Of a stretch of 64,000 nucleotides of DNA, positions 37,235 to 46,106 are shown one piece after another. Below the pieces are notes generated by a model. The model was not told where the DNA came from. It saw only the letters and a program-made list of their open reading frames with translations, and ran no database searches. Position 1 is the stretch's first letter; each line of letters begins with the position of its first letter. A program made the translations under genes and the position numbers. This stretch comes from an uncultured Lachnospiraceae bacterium (GTDB lineage: Bacteria; Bacillota; Clostridia; Lachnospirales; Lachnospiraceae): assembly GCA_947643615.1 (NCBI GenBank), contig CANRWO010000007.1, forward strand, positions 1-64,000, given 5' to 3'.

Positions 37235-38607
37235 CTATACTCCGATCTACCCGACAGTACAGGTGCGTTCTTTTCGCATGAATCGGCAACATAGATATAG
37301 TAGATGTGACTTCTCTCCACTCCCTGATCCACAAGACTGCTCACAATAAACGGCTGCCATGTGAGAAGGCTGATCACCACAAGACAATTATCCAATGAGA
37401 CATCGCCAGGTCTGAGAACCGGCAAATTACAGCAAAGCCAGCCGGCCTGTGCCTCCTTGTCCAGAATCCCCCGTACAATGATCCCGTGCTCTGCCAGACA
37501 CTCGGCTAATATCTGTCCGCCTTTACCGGCGCCGTAGAGATACAGGCCTCCCTGACAACATTCTGATAATGTTTTGATCTCTTCAATTTTCTGCCGGCAC
37601 AGCACTTCAAATTCTTTTTTCTCAATCGCCTGCTCCTGTTCAAGAACACTGTCTAATTCTTCATCGGACGCACAGGCAAACGCTTTCAATCGTTCCCCAT
37701 AGGGGGTACACCTCGCCAGCATGCCATTGTCTCTATACTTTTTGTATGTATCGTAGTTTAAATCACCGCTTTTACGCGCAGCACAGCAGAGAGTCGGAAG
37801 ATCGTGCGCTAAATATTTCCAGGTCTCCCGGATCACTCTGTCCGTACAATGATACTTATCTGACAACGCATCCAGCAAATTACACAAATCTTCTATCCAG
37901 CAGTGATAGTATCTGGAAAACCAACTGGGCACCTTTTTATCCGGTTTGATATTAACAATTGGAAGAAACGAAAAAAAGGCTTTGTATTCTTTAAGAAAAA
38001 ACATTTCCAGAAAATACCCGATCCAGCCGAACGCATAATTATCTTTATACTTTGAATCACATATCTCCCGCAGTTCTTTATCTGATTTCAGCGGTTCAAA
38101 CAAAGCCGTTTTATAGATGGATAAACCCAGACAGGTAATAGAAACAAAGCAATCTCTCAGAAACTGCTCCTTGTCTGTATAGATCCTTCCATCATTCTCT
38201 TCATTTTTGATGCAGCCAAGTACCACATAATCGATATCCTTCTTTAAAACAGGAAATACTGTTCTGTCCAGCATTTCAAAATCGGGATATCTGGTATCCC
38301 CGGACACCCACACATATTTTGAAGTTGAATACAATAGGGGAAGCATAGGCTTGTATCCCAGATGTGTTTCGGAATCCGCGCGATGGTATTCCATCGATGC
38401 ATCGCCCTTTTGTAGCTTAAAAGAATGAATATAGTTTTCCGTATCGTCATTTGTGGAGCTATCCCAGATACTGATCACAATATTTCGCTCGCGGGCCTGC
38501 TCATAACATTTGTCCAGCCACTCTGCGACAAATTCACACCTGTTATAGGTTGCTATGGCTATTTCTAACTCTCCCGAATCAAATAATACCATTCCGTCCG
38601 TCATCAC
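37231..38607 (-). CDS. GT-A glycosyltransferase with C-terminal Rossmann module
   Basis: 458 residues, same two-part plan as 35933: an N-terminal GT-A-like part (IAIATYNRCEFVAEWLD; IWDSSTNDDTENY; YVWVSGDTRYPDFEM) and a C-terminal module (LYLYGAGKGGQILAECL, then NLPVLRPGDV). The start overlaps the end of the upstream epimerase by 29 bases; a later in-frame ATG (38592) is also possible. Probably a glycosyltransferase for the operon's glycan. Confidence 0.62.
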   Translation of the reverse strand: MMTDGMVLFDSGELEIAIATYNRCEFVAEWLDKCYEQARERNIVISIWDSSTNDDTENYIHSFKLQKGDASMEYHRADSETHLGYKPMLPLLYSTSKYVWVSGDTRYPDFEMLDRTVFPVLKKDIDYVVLGCIKNEENDGRIYTDKEQFLRDCFVSITCLGLSIYKTALFEPLKSDKELREICDSKYKDNYAFGWIGYFLEMFFLKEYKAFFSFLPIVNIKPDKKVPSWFSRYYHCWIEDLCNLLDALSDKYHCTDRVIRETWKYLAHDLPTLCCAARKSGDLNYDTYKKYRDNGMLARCTPYGERLKAFACASDEELDSVLEQEQAIEKKEFEVLCRQKIEEIKTLSECCQGGLYLYGAGKGGQILAECLAEHGIIVRGILDKEAQAGWLCCNLPVLRPGDVSLDNCLVVISLLTWQPFIVSSLVDQGVERSHIYYIYVADSCEKNAPVLSGRSEYR

Positions 38608-39529
38608 AACCGATCCCCTTCTCCTTTAAATATGCTATTGTTTTGATGATCCCTTCCTCAAAACCAATCCTCGGGTAAAATCCAGTGTCCTCAGTAAGTT
38701 CATTGATATTGACACAAGAGCTGAATGTCCGTTCCGACATCGCGGGCAGTTCCCCGATGCCTAAGTCCAGAGCCGGATCGATCAGATCCCTTATCTTTTC
38801 AATATAAACCCTTAAAGGCATATATTTTCCGGATCCTATTCCATAAATCCTGCCTGCTCTTCCAAGCTCACCGATCAGGCGGATTGCGCGAACCACCTCC
38901 GCAACATACAAAAAATCCCACATTTGCTCTAAATGACCGTACCGGGGTTTCTCCCCCTTCAGCAAGGTCCGAATTGTATAAGTGATGATATTATTATCGT
39001 CTCTGCGCTCTCCAAAGGTACTAGGGATCACCAGCCAGATAAAAGGCTGCCCCAATTGCCGCGCCCTGACCTCAAGAAAATAATGCGCCGATACTTTCGC
39101 CGCCCCATACATGTCATTAGGGGACTGTTTTGCGTTTACATCCATAATGTCCTCACAGAAGACATATTCCGCAACGGTACCCGCCGCAAGAAATTTTCCG
39201 CATCTGATCCTGCTGCATATATCCAGCGCATGTAGTGACATGTTTATATTATTCAGTTGAAGCTCCACCTCATTCTTGTACTCGGACGAGACTCCGGCCC
39301 ATCCCAGATGGAAAAATGCTTCATAGGCCCCGTTCGGATCAAACTCTTCTCCTGTCAGTCTTTCAACAGGCTTTTCTACAATGGTACAATTGTGATGACA
39401 GAGAATTTCCTCCGGAAGCCTGCTGCGGTCTCTCACAACAGCGGTAACCTCTATCTGATTCTCCAGCAATTCCTGAATAAGCCAGCTACCTATAAATCCA
39501 GTTCCACCTGTCACAATCACCCTTTTCAT
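38579..39529 (-). CDS. NAD-dependent epimerase/dehydratase
   Basis: 316-residue extended SDR: VTGGTGFIGSWL, FFHLGWAGVS, catalytic YGAAK and WDFLYVAEVVRA. Related to 26236. The second of two adjacent ATGs (39529) has AGGAG at 6 bases and is preferred. It would reduce or epimerise the 4-keto product of the RfbFGH pathway or another sugar nucleotide. A 76-base gap before 39617 shows no terminator. Confidence 0.72.
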   Translation of the reverse strand: MKRVIVTGGTGFIGSWLIQELLENQIEVTAVVRDRSRLPEEILCHHNCTIVEKPVERLTGEEFDPNGAYEAFFHLGWAGVSSEYKNEVELQLNNINMSLHALDICSRIRCGKFLAAGTVAEYVFCEDIMDVNAKQSPNDMYGAAKVSAHYFLEVRARQLGQPFIWLVIPSTFGERRDDNNIITYTIRTLLKGEKPRYGHLEQMWDFLYVAEVVRAIRLIGELGRAGRIYGIGSGKYMPLRVYIEKIRDLIDPALDLGIGELPAMSERTFSSCVNINELTEDTGFYPRIGFEEGIIKTIAYLKEKGIGCDDGRNGII

Positions 39530-39616
39530 CATGCACTCCTATCTTCAATTATACTGTAAGCGCAGTTTCATGTCCACCACAAATGCAGCACGCCGGACAA
39601 TCATATCAAAAAATGC

Positions 39617-40888
39617 TCACTCAAATATCTCCCATTCAACCTGACTGCCGCCCGCCCGAAGGGTGTCAAGATATTTGCCCACCTCCAGTGCCCCGCTTGT
39701 CAGGATCGCAATAAATACAAAACAGCGCTTATCCTTCACATATGCCGCAGCCTCAGATACCGGATGATCCAATAAGGTTTCAGGGTTTCCCTCCCGGTTG
39801 GTAACCAGGAATCCGTCATATTCCAGATTCAGATTATCCAACAGATTGGCGCATTCTACGGCATGTCTGCCGGCTCCAAAAATAAGCACGGATGCCTTTA
39901 GGGCGCGCGCTTTTTGAACCTGACTGATCACCTTATTACAGTACAGATACTTCGATACGGCAAACGGAAGACAGGCAATCAACAGATTCTTCCGATAATC
40001 CTCCGGTCTGATCTGCGCCAGCCATTTCCTGTATTTTCTAAATGCTTTCAAACCATACTGCCCGCTGCGTTTGTAAAAAATCATTTTGTATGTGGATAAA
40101 AACCACTTATCCTGTGTCAGCAGCGCTTTTCCTTTGCAGTGATAAACCTCCGGGAGCATATTGATAATACTGCCCCAGCATTCCGTACATATCCGGATCG
40201 TCTCACCGTCCCAGCTTGTCTTCTCATTTCTCAGAAAATCAATAAAACTTTCCCTCTCCAGCTCCAGACGGCATGCCTTGAAACCGGGAATCTGAGCCGC
40301 ACGCTCAAAATAGAAGCCTATATGTGAATGATTGATGGTTCGGGGAGACAGAAATTTATCCTCCATCAGCTGCCAGTCCACCCCTCTGAGAAAGGTTCTT
40401 GTATTGACTATGGATGCACCAAAGCTATTTAACGGCCATGCCCCCATAAGAAGAAATTCATCCAAATCCGCCGTCTCCGTCAAACCATTTCGGGAACACT
40501 GCAGATTCATAATATAAAAATCGTATTCCTTCGCCAGTTCTCCCTTTATAAAGTCCAGAGCAGAACCGTTCAGACAGACGGTATGATCATGGATCAGCCA
40601 GACAAAATCATATTCTGACTCTCCCATCTCACGCCAGATGGAGTATGCCTTTTTCGCCGAATGGACGCTGCTGTCCACATGCCGGTAGAAAACATTCCCG
40701 TATCCTTCCCGGATATAACGCTCCACCACCGCTTCCGTATCCTGCACCGTGCTGGAATCATAAATATAGCAGTCTATCCCATAATCTTTAAAGAAATCAA
40801 TCTCCTCCTGCAGCACTCTCTCAATACACTCTGCCCGATTGTAGGTCGGAATGCACACACTCAGCCTGACATCTTCCTTAGCCTTCAT
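39617..40888 (-). CDS. GT-A glycosyltransferase with C-terminal Rossmann module
   Basis: 423 residues. N-terminal GT-A part (SVCIPTYNRAECIERVL; CYIYDSSTVQDTE; DFVWLIHDHTV). C-terminal module from about residue 330 (SVLIFGAGRHAVECANLL, then HPVSEAAAYV). Third member of this architecture in the operon. Overlaps the SIS gene by 11 bases, so translation is probably coupled. Confidence 0.65.
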   Translation of the reverse strand: MKAKEDVRLSVCIPTYNRAECIERVLQEEIDFFKDYGIDCYIYDSSTVQDTEAVVERYIREGYGNVFYRHVDSSVHSAKKAYSIWREMGESEYDFVWLIHDHTVCLNGSALDFIKGELAKEYDFYIMNLQCSRNGLTETADLDEFLLMGAWPLNSFGASIVNTRTFLRGVDWQLMEDKFLSPRTINHSHIGFYFERAAQIPGFKACRLELERESFIDFLRNEKTSWDGETIRICTECWGSIINMLPEVYHCKGKALLTQDKWFLSTYKMIFYKRSGQYGLKAFRKYRKWLAQIRPEDYRKNLLIACLPFAVSKYLYCNKVISQVQKARALKASVLIFGAGRHAVECANLLDNLNLEYDGFLVTNREGNPETLLDHPVSEAAAYVKDKRCFVFIAILTSGALEVGKYLDTLRAGGSQVEWEIFE

Positions 40889-41465
40889 CCTTCAAAATCT
40901 CTCCTATATGCCCACCGGGATGGTTTCTCTTAAACTGCTCTATGGGCAGCTCCATTTTCTTAGCGACCTGCATCGCCAGTCCCTGCAATACGATCAGATT
41001 CAAGGTGGAAGAATTATTAGGCATGATATTCCACAAATCTCCCTCGTGCTCCAGGCTCATTACGATACTGTTGGGAACTTCCCTGGTCAACGTGCTTTCC
41101 TTTTCAAACGTCAGAAGCCACAGATTCACCTTTCGCTCCCGCAGCAGGCGTGCAAGATAGATGGATTCCGAAGTTTCCCCGCTTTTTGTAAGTATAATCA
41201 CCATATCGCCGTCCTTGACGATGCCCATATCCCCATGAACCGCGGAATTGGTATGCAGAAAGTATGCGTCCAACCCCATGGAAATCATGGAACCCACAAA
41301 CTTGTCACAAAGAGGGACATTTTTGCCAAGCCCGGAAACTATTACCTTATGTCCTGCCTGAAGAGTGTCCACTGCCTCATGAACCCATCTCTCAAAGGCC
41401 TGCTCATCAAGGGAATGAATGGAACGGTCAAACTCCTGTAACTGCTTTTCAAAATATTTAATCAC
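40878..41465 (-). CDS. SIS-domain sugar-phosphate isomerase, KdsD-like
   Basis: 195 residues. VSGLGKNVPLCDKFVG, HTNSAVHGDMGIV, ILTKSGET and NHPGGHIGEIL follow the pattern of arabinose-5-phosphate isomerases (KdsD), but the CBS domains of full-length KdsD are absent. It would interconvert a ketose and aldose phosphate feeding the adjacent kinase-nucleotidyltransferase fusion. Substrate not predictable. Confidence 0.72.
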   Translation of the reverse strand: MIKYFEKQLQEFDRSIHSLDEQAFERWVHEAVDTLQAGHKVIVSGLGKNVPLCDKFVGSMISMGLDAYFLHTNSAVHGDMGIVKDGDMVIILTKSGETSESIYLARLLRERKVNLWLLTFEKESTLTREVPNSIVMSLEHEGDLWNIMPNNSSTLNLIVLQGLAMQVAKKMELPIEQFKRNHPGGHIGEILKDEG

Positions 41466-42949
41466 AATACATCCTCCAAATAATACAGTCCGTTATAGAA
41501 AGCACCGCAAACAGAATCATAATCCTGCCATGCGTATGTCGTCAGGGACAGCCAGATAATCGCATGCAATAATTTGATGGTTCTTTTGTCCGCGCCAGTC
41601 AGTCGGAAAAATTCTTCTTCCATGTCCTCCCATTGACTGGATACGATATTCAGCTCTACCTTTTCTTCTTCGATGACCAGTCGGAAATCTTTTAAATTAA
41701 ACCGGTCATAGTTTCCGGCCAGGGAATAATATAATTTTGCCCAATCGTACATGGGGTCGCCGTAAAGCTCTGTAAACCCGAAGTATCCCCGGGGATCGAT
41801 CAATACCGGCGTCCCGTCCTCCCGGAGCATCATATTGGAAAAAGTACAGTCTCCGTGGATGAGCGCGAACTTTTCACATTCCAGGCTCTCAAGTGCCTTT
41901 TCCAGTTCTCTTTTATAAAAGAACACGTTGCGGCACGTTTTGCCATTTATATTCACTGTACGCCTGTCGGCAAAGGGAACCAGATCTCTGATCACGCTCA
42001 GGCGCTGCATTGTCTTATTAAAATACGCCTCTTTCAGGCTAAAGGAATCCGCCTCTGTCTCCACCGCACTGTGAAGCTTCCGCAATGCCGAAACAAGTTT
42101 TCCCAGTATCTCCTTTTTCTGTGCATGGTCTAATCGGCACTCATAGATATTTTCCCCTTGAATGCGCTCCATTCTCAATGGATCGATTCCGTAAATCTGA
42201 GGCAGTATCTCTATTTTCACTTCCCGGGCCGCTTTGTACCACGCACATTCACGAACAGCCAGCTTGCGGCCCTGCTCATCAATGCCTTCTTTGATCACCA
42301 TATCGTCGGCAAAGGTCAGTCGGTTAAACGGCCGGCATTTTTCCTGTTCCAGCTTCCGGTACTCCTCCAGCACTCCGAATTCTCTGGTCCCTGCAAGACC
42401 AATTTCTTCAAATTCAAAGGATCTCTCCTGCATCCAGCGCACTAATTCACCGCTTTGGGGAACGTCCGCAAGCTTTTCTTTTTCCGTAAAAAGGAAGAAT
42501 CCCGCCACGCCGTGATCTGCAGAGCGCTCTTCCGACAGCCTGCCTTCCCTGTAACTCCATCTGCAGGGAAAGGTCTGGGAAATGCCGATATAATCTCTTT
42601 CCACCTCCGGCAAATGCAATGTTTCCGGTAAGATCAGGTCGGACCATACCAGCATAAACGGCGTGTGCTTTGGCAATAAGGCGAGTGCCTGCTTTACGCC
42701 GGCGCAGGTACCCGTCCCCTCTGCATCCACTACTTGATACTTTACCTTAGCAAAGCAGGAAAGATATTCGTGCAGCACTTCCTTTTTATAATCTGCAATA
42801 ATCACAAATTTCTTGTTAGGATATTTGTGAAATAAGTGGAACAGCATTGGGAGATTCTCTACCGGCACAAGCGCTTTCGGTTTATTCTTAGTCAAATATT
42901 CCAGCCGTGTACCTTTTCCGCCTGCCTGCACTACTATATAGTCTATCAT
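41462..42949 (-). CDS. Bifunctional nucleotidyltransferase-kinase fusion
   Basis: 495 residues. The N-terminal 215 form a sugar nucleotidyltransferase (AGGKGTRLEYLTKNKPKAL at residues 9-27; LVWSDLI). The second half is an aminoglycoside-phosphotransferase-like kinase (LIHGDCTFSNMM catalytic loop; VLIDPRGYFG metal site). Such a fusion could phosphorylate a sugar and then activate it as an NDP sugar. With the SIS isomerase and the HAD phosphatase it recalls heptose-type activation routes. Four-base overlap with the SIS gene. Confidence 0.7.
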   Translation of the reverse strand: MIDYIVVQAGGKGTRLEYLTKNKPKALVPVENLPMLFHLFHKYPNKKFVIIADYKKEVLHEYLSCFAKVKYQVVDAEGTGTCAGVKQALALLPKHTPFMLVWSDLILPETLHLPEVERDYIGISQTFPCRWSYREGRLSEERSADHGVAGFFLFTEKEKLADVPQSGELVRWMQERSFEFEEIGLAGTREFGVLEEYRKLEQEKCRPFNRLTFADDMVIKEGIDEQGRKLAVRECAWYKAAREVKIEILPQIYGIDPLRMERIQGENIYECRLDHAQKKEILGKLVSALRKLHSAVETEADSFSLKEAYFNKTMQRLSVIRDLVPFADRRTVNINGKTCRNVFFYKRELEKALESLECEKFALIHGDCTFSNMMLREDGTPVLIDPRGYFGFTELYGDPMYDWAKLYYSLAGNYDRFNLKDFRLVIEEEKVELNIVSSQWEDMEEEFFRLTGADKRTIKLLHAIIWLSLTTYAWQDYDSVCGAFYNGLYYLEDVL

Positions 42950-42955
42950 CTCCTG

Positions 42956-45634
42956 TCACTCCTCCATGCAATACTGTATCAGCAGATCCAGACTCGCAGT
43001 ATTGTCCTCTTCCTGCAGCAATGCCTTTTTATCCAGCAGCAGCTTATACGCGTCTTTATAAACCGTCTCCTTTATAGGAGAATCTGCATGGAAGGCTTCC
43101 CTCATCTGTCTAACTTCCAATGTATTCAGATCAATTTCCAATATTTCACCAGCATTCTGCAATACACAAAGCAACAAGTCACCCTTGAGTTTAAAAAGAG
43201 ATGACATTTCCCTTGCGGAAAAAGCGCCTCTGCCACACTGAATGGTATGTATCGTCCGCAGCTCCCTTAACTCTCTGTCCAATACACACAAAAACATTCC
43301 GTCCCCGGAAAGCAAAAACAGGTGTCCGCCGGCAAAGTAAATTTCACGGTATGTTTCCATCCCATAAGAAGAACCAAAAATATAATACAAATCGTAGGGA
43401 ACCAAATATCTATCCACGACACCCTGTTCCTGGTTCCAGCAAACAATATCCGATGCCCCTTTTACAGTATACCAAAAGTTTTCCCCATCATAAGCAATAT
43501 GCTGAACATATTCGTCCGGTAATGAAAACTTATCTATTACATGTTCAGCCACATCCGTAATATACATCCTGCAGGAGTTAACTACAAAGGAATAGAAACG
43601 ATTAACCCCCATGGTTCCATGTCTCAAGGAACCTTCGTCAGCTAGTGTATTCCACCAATCCTCTTTCAACGGTTCCTTTGTTTGCGCAATAAAACGCCAC
43701 AACCCATGTCCTCCATGGCAAGGCAGCAAATATAGATTATCATTCCATAAAAAGTATGCCCATGGGTCTCCTGTCGCAGCCGCATCGTTTTTTTGCCCTG
43801 AAATATGGAAAACTCTCTGCCCCCCACTCTCCAAATCATAGACATGGAGGCTTGACTCTCCTGCTGGCATGAAATAAATCGAATTTTGCCATTTTACGCA
43901 CTGAACATGCATTGGAGACATATTTCGGGGACATCCTTCTAAAGAAGTATACTTCACAATTTTTCCTGTTACTTTTTCTGCCATTACCAAGGCGTTGTAA
44001 TTTGCATTTGCAAAATAAATGTATTTTTCATCTTCCACAAAATCCGGCATGCTCAAAAAGGCTCTGTATTCATTGATCCTCTCTGCATTAAGCTTCCACT
44101 CCTCACCCTTCTCCACCACAGAAATCATAACAGGTTTCCCCAGATTCTGAAAAGGCTGTATGATCGCATTCATATCACCATAATAAACATCACACACTTC
44201 CACCGCCCGGTCTGTATTATCCGTCTCATCACAGATTCCCCAACCGGATTCTTTATAGCTTTCCAAAATCTTTTGATACCGCTGACCAAGTCCGATACTT
44301 ACCTGCTCAAGTACTTTCTTCATAACTGGCTGCGGCCGCCACCACAGCAGGACAGCATCCTTCACCTTCTCAAAGGCACGGAGCGTCTCCTCAAGTTTAT
44401 CCAATGCCTTATCTCCATAAGTTACATAAACAGACAAGTCATTTGCACTTAAGACAATTTTCTTATGATGGCCGTCCTCCTTCAATGTTAGAGGAATCCA
44501 TTCCGGCAGAAGTTCTTTTGTTTCCTCCTTTACCTCAATCTGGTCAATAGAAACCAATCCGGCATCCTGTGCCCGCTGCTGAACATCTTTTACATACTCA
44601 CGCAGCTGCCGCAGCTGCCTCGCATAATAGGGATACTCGTGGGTTCCTGTCTTCTTCATGCGGACAAGGTAATTTCCACTCAATCCATATATATACCGGA
44701 GTATCTCCTCATACCCGGAAGGTATTGGAATCATAAAATTTTCAAACGTCGCACAATACCCATCCTCAAACCACTCTTTGGGATATATCTTATGAGGACA
44801 CTGAATATAGTCAATATATTCTACCAAATAGTCACTCTCTTCCTCACTATACATCATAGCCAGATAATTTGCCCACTTCCAGAGCTCAGATGACACCCTA
44901 CACCATTCTTCATCTTCAATCAACTGATGGTCAATCTGCAATTTACATGTCTGCTCCAGATAGCTGATTCCCAGATTGATTTCTTCTATTGCACTGATCA
45001 CCTGTTCACTTTTCACCTGCGCTGTGTTCTTCTTTACAGCTATTACGCTTTCACTGCTGTTTGCGTTTTCTTTCTGCTCTGCATCAGCGTCTTTTGAACT
45101 TTTTACCTCCCTGCTTACATTTTTAGCTAGCTGGGCGATCCTGCTAGTCATAGTAAGCAAATCACACTGCAATTTTCTGTCCTTTTCGTTCCGGGGCAGG
45201 TAATCCAGCGGAAAGATATCAAGTCCTACCGTAAATGGACATCCGTGAAACTGATCCAGCCATTCTTTTGCTATGCTGATACCGCTTCCGCTGTTAAGAC
45301 AAGTATGATACTGATCATAGCCTTCCTCAGCCAGAGGACTGCGCACACGATACCCTTCCGGCAGTTCTTTCGGCAATATCTGCATCAGCTTATTGTAATC
45401 CGGCCTCTTCACCCAGATATCCATATCGTCATCCCAAGGCACAAAACCCTCGTGCCGGATAGCTCCCAGCAAGGTCCCATAAGCCGCGTACCATTTCAAC
45501 CCATGCCGGTCGCAAACCTCCGCCACTTTCTGCAGCACTTCCAGCTCCGCCGCCCATAACGTCTTCATAGTAGCATCCAGATAAAAACCGTCACGAACCT
45601 CCTGTTCAAAAAAACCTTCCTGAAATTCCAGCAT
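42956..45634 (-). CDS. LicD-family transferase with C-terminal propeller-like domain
   Basis: 892 residues. The LicD domain is near the N-terminus (YAAYGTLLGAIRHEG and VPWDDDMDIWV, residues about 50-76; FTVGLDIFPLDYLP). The middle is helical and charged. From about residue 530 repeated beta-rich segments (YIYFANANYNALVMAEK; NSIYFMPAGESSLHVYDL; DNLYLLPCHGGHG) suggest a beta-propeller. LicD enzymes move phosphocholine, and the related fukutin proteins move ribitol phosphate from CDP-ribitol. First gene of the operon; GGAGG precedes the start. Confidence 0.75.
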   Translation of the reverse strand: MLEFQEGFFEQEVRDGFYLDATMKTLWAAELEVLQKVAEVCDRHGLKWYAAYGTLLGAIRHEGFVPWDDDMDIWVKRPDYNKLMQILPKELPEGYRVRSPLAEEGYDQYHTCLNSGSGISIAKEWLDQFHGCPFTVGLDIFPLDYLPRNEKDRKLQCDLLTMTSRIAQLAKNVSREVKSSKDADAEQKENANSSESVIAVKKNTAQVKSEQVISAIEEINLGISYLEQTCKLQIDHQLIEDEEWCRVSSELWKWANYLAMMYSEEESDYLVEYIDYIQCPHKIYPKEWFEDGYCATFENFMIPIPSGYEEILRYIYGLSGNYLVRMKKTGTHEYPYYARQLRQLREYVKDVQQRAQDAGLVSIDQIEVKEETKELLPEWIPLTLKEDGHHKKIVLSANDLSVYVTYGDKALDKLEETLRAFEKVKDAVLLWWRPQPVMKKVLEQVSIGLGQRYQKILESYKESGWGICDETDNTDRAVEVCDVYYGDMNAIIQPFQNLGKPVMISVVEKGEEWKLNAERINEYRAFLSMPDFVEDEKYIYFANANYNALVMAEKVTGKIVKYTSLEGCPRNMSPMHVQCVKWQNSIYFMPAGESSLHVYDLESGGQRVFHISGQKNDAAATGDPWAYFLWNDNLYLLPCHGGHGLWRFIAQTKEPLKEDWWNTLADEGSLRHGTMGVNRFYSFVVNSCRMYITDVAEHVIDKFSLPDEYVQHIAYDGENFWYTVKGASDIVCWNQEQGVVDRYLVPYDLYYIFGSSYGMETYREIYFAGGHLFLLSGDGMFLCVLDRELRELRTIHTIQCGRGAFSAREMSSLFKLKGDLLLCVLQNAGEILEIDLNTLEVRQMREAFHADSPIKETVYKDAYKLLLDKKALLQEEDNTASLDLLIQYCMEE

Positions 45635-45834
45635 ATCCCGCTCCTCCCTGCGTGCCAGTGGCTGTCTGTATTATATTGAGACAAATTTATTCTTTCGAAT
45701 ATTGCCAGATATACTGCAGACAGCACACCGGGAATTTTTTGATAATAAAAAAGCGCCCCGTTATCCCACGAAAGCACTTTCCTCACATTCCCTATATTGC
45801 CTCCATGCAACTTTTATAATTATCTCTGCATGAT

Positions 45835-45862
45835 ATATCGGCTGATAAGATAAAAAGCCTTA
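45835..45862 (-). promoter_or_regulatory. Sigma-28-type promoter upstream of the glycan operon
   Basis: GCCGATAT (45835-45842) as -10 and TAAGGCTT (45855-45862) as -35 with 12 bases between, on the minus strand. It leaves a leader of about 190 bases before the LicD gene. A separate TATAAT (near 45670) closer to the gene may give a sigma-A start. The match to the flagellin promoters in this window is good at -10, fair at -35. Confidence 0.6.
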
Positions 45863-46106
45863 GACAGGAATACAGGAATCTTCATCCAATGACAACGATT
45901 CCCAGGTGTACTACAGCGAACTTCTGGTGGTCGGCCTGCTCTTTTTCTGATACATTGGCACAGAATGATTATTTTATATGCAAGGGGGAGGAATGAGGCG
46001 GAGCATAAAATATAGTGAAACAACGTGCCGACTGTGATAAAATAAATTTAATGAAAACACGGAACTGCAAAATGGCAAACCAACAAATTACAAAAAGGAG
46101 TCCCCT
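45863..46106. other. Intergenic spacer between the divergent LicD and CgeB-type genes
   Basis: Together with 45635-45834 this makes a 472-base gap. Apart from the sigma-28-type promoter and an AAAAAGGAG ribosome binding site before 46107, I see no gene, hairpin terminator or clear plus-strand promoter. Confidence 0.4.

Noticed and set aside
45565..46023. Short minus-strand frames (67-81 codons) upstream of the LicD gene
   Set aside because: One overlaps the LicD start in another frame and the others have no ribosome binding site; the region is better explained as a leader with promoters.
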